Source: Cladocopium goreaui
Lineage: Eukaryota; Sar; Dinophyceae; Suessiales; Symbiodiniaceae
Length of the DNA: 64,000 bases
NCBI GenBank assembly: GCA_947184155.2
Contig: CAMXCT020001096.1
Location: 115,954-179,953, forward strand
Reading direction: 5' to 3'
Position numbers and translations under genes: made by a program. Of the stretch, positions 62,783-64,000 are shown in pieces; positions within the stretch are counted from its first letter, which is position 1; each line of letters starts with the position of its first letter. Under the pieces are notes generated by a model, which made no database searches, was not told the origin of the DNA, and saw nothing but the letters and a program-made list of their open reading frames with translations.

Positions 62783-64000
62783 TTATGACTCCGATGAGGA
62801 TGATGAAGAGGTAGAGGACTCATCATCCAATTTCTGTTGCTTGGGCTTAAAACATTTGTTGTATTCTGGCTTGTCTGGGTCCGCTTGACTTGCAAGTGCA
62901 TAGTCTGCGTGACCACGTGCAAAATACCAGTTGCATTGGGTGCGCCATAGGTAGTGAGGACGTGTTGGTCCACTACAGGCTACCTTGTGGATCTTGCCGT
63001 AGGCAGATCTGTTAATCACAAACTCCACTGAAGCTGGCTGCTCCGATTGCGGAGCAATATCCACTGCAGCCTCGCAGTCCGCAAGGCAGTCCACGGACTG
63101 GTTCCGTAAGGAAACTGCTGCGGCTGGTGGGGAACAATTTTGCGCCTGGCTGAGGATCGCAGAAAGTTCCGCCCGGGCTGCTGCTAAAGAAGTTGTGAGA
63201 GAAGCTTCTTTTGCCAAAGAATGCAGCTGCTGAAGCGGAGCGTCACGGATATATATCCTGAAGCACTCCGAACCCCAGCGCCCAAATAGCTGGATCCTCC
63301 AGAGTTCAATCTGGGTCTGTGCCAGGTACACTGCGCCAGTTGCCCGGGCGCTGTGTCCGGTGAATCTCCTTGCCCCAGTGTCTGTGTGAGTAGGAAGATT
63401 CAGCTGCTGTGCCATGCTTTGCATGGTGTCGGCCCATCCGCATTTGGATGACTGCTCACCTGTGGCTGACGGGAAAACCCAGCGATCGCTGATAGCTCCC
63501 ACTGCCTCTAGGTGCTCCACCATGGCATGGTATGGACACTCTGGCTGCCGGGCATTCTGTTCGCAATTACACGAATGCGTTCGAGTTGCGCCCAGGGCCT
63601 GCCAATCCGCCTTACTGGATGGAAGCTTCCAGTGGATAAGTCTTTGGACCTTGTCGATTTCGATGTACGACCTCTCTGCCGAGCTTGCCTCGATTTCACG
63701 AAGGAGCCACCATGATGCCAACATGACGGACCTCATCGGGAAAATTGGTCCTCCAGGAGCTGCTGGGTCCTTGTGAACTTTCAGCTTCGCTAGCTCGATC
63801 ATCGGCAAAGGTTGCGCCTGTTTGGCTGGCCCTCGGCCCCTTTGGCACGCCCTTCTGGCTTGCCTAGAGGCCTGGGCAAGCTGTGCTGTCCAATCCAGTC
63901 CTCTCTCAATGTGTATCTGCTTGGCTGTGTCCATGTATAGCTCTGCTGATCTATAGCCGGCCATGCCCATCGCTCCCATCACCGTGTTGATGAGGTCCGG
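62783..64000 (-). CDS. Tyrosine recombinase/integrase-like protein, 5' end cut by window
   Basis: A 400-residue C-terminal part is visible; the frame is open to the window edge, so the start is outside. Counting from the Val/Met at 63982: a candidate first catalytic Arg at 95 (WWLLRE), Lys in WKLPSSKAD (119-125), the box TGHSARATGA (His210, Arg213), GRWGS with Trp236 in the usual His/Trp position, and YIRD with candidate nucleophile Tyr244. An inserted Cys/His cluster (HSCNC...CPYH, about 136-152) may bind metal. The C-terminus is a Ser-rich tail. Family knowledge: this is the catalytic order of phage-integrase-type recombinases, which in eukaryotes occur in DIRS-like retroelements and Cryptons. 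No reverse transcriptase is visible here, so the element type is open. The frame is intact, so possibly functional. Confidence 0.75.
   Translation of the reverse strand, partial: PDLINTVMGAMGMAGYRSAELYMDTAKQIHIERGLDWTAQLAQASRQARRACQRGRGPAKQAQPLPMIELAKLKVHKDPAAPGGPIFPMRSVMLASWWLLREIEASSAERSYIEIDKVQRLIHWKLPSSKADWQALGATRTHSCNCEQNARQPECPYHAMVEHLEAVGAISDRWVFPSATGEQSSKCGWADTMQSMAQQLNLPTHTDTGARRFTGHSARATGAVYLAQTQIELWRIQLFGRWGSECFRIYIRDAPLQQLHSLAKEASLTTSLAAARAELSAILSQAQNCSPPAAAVSLRNQSVDCLADCEAAVDIAPQSEQPASVEFVINRSAYGKIHKVACSGPTRPHYLWRTQCNWYFARGHADYALASQADPDKPEYNKCFKPKQQKLDDESSTSSSSSSES

Overview
The window looks like nuclear DNA of a dinoflagellate, most likely a Symbiodiniaceae-type alga. The support is: very low density of long open frames; many short, GC-richer coding patches that start after a (T-rich)AG acceptor and end at GT (occasionally GC/GA) donors; a very large single-ORF Ty1/copia polyprotein with a methyltransferase-like insertion, a type reported from dinoflagellate retrotransposons; and a 16-nt match to the 3' part of the dinoflagellate trans-spliced leader. 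No bacterial-style operons, tRNA, rRNA or CRISPR arrays were found. Placement below phylum is inference.

Layout. 0.5-12.5 kb: AT-rich intronic or intergenic DNA with candidate host exons, all on the + strand, several palindromic MITE-like copies and a 1.2-kb element with 37-bp terminal inverted repeats (7951-9143). 12.6-21.9 kb: a complete copia retrotransposon with 87-bp LTRs, 5-bp target duplication, primer-binding site and an uninterrupted 3006-codon frame (gag, zinc knuckle, protease, methyltransferase-like domain, integrase, reverse transcriptase, RNase H, and a C-terminal membrane/coiled-coil/metal-binding tail). It appears to sit inside an intron: the flanking candidate exons (12406-12493, then 22027-22112 and 22567-22695) are phase-compatible. 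24.8-26.2 kb: an AT-rich, frameshifted, virus-like SF1 helicase plus HNH-like pseudogene, followed by an array of perfect hairpins. 27-28 kb: two minisatellites inside a MITE-like element. 28-51 kb: more + strand candidate exons interspersed with MITEs and minisatellites (38.4, 41.8-43.6, 46.9-47.9, 49.3 kb). 51.07-60.96 kb: a palindromic A/T satellite complex, segmentally duplicated, with TIR-like termini. 62-64 kb: a partial tyrosine-recombinase gene on the - strand with a 150-bp direct repeat and a spliced-leader-like relic next to it.

How it fits together. The host part is best read as one or a few long + strand genes split into 40-145-nt exons, diluted by transposons and satellites. Only the copia ORF, the helicase pseudogene and the tyrosine recombinase can be assigned by family. 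The host exons show coding signal but no recognised family, and their grouping into genes is not proven. All calls were made by eye; no database search was run.
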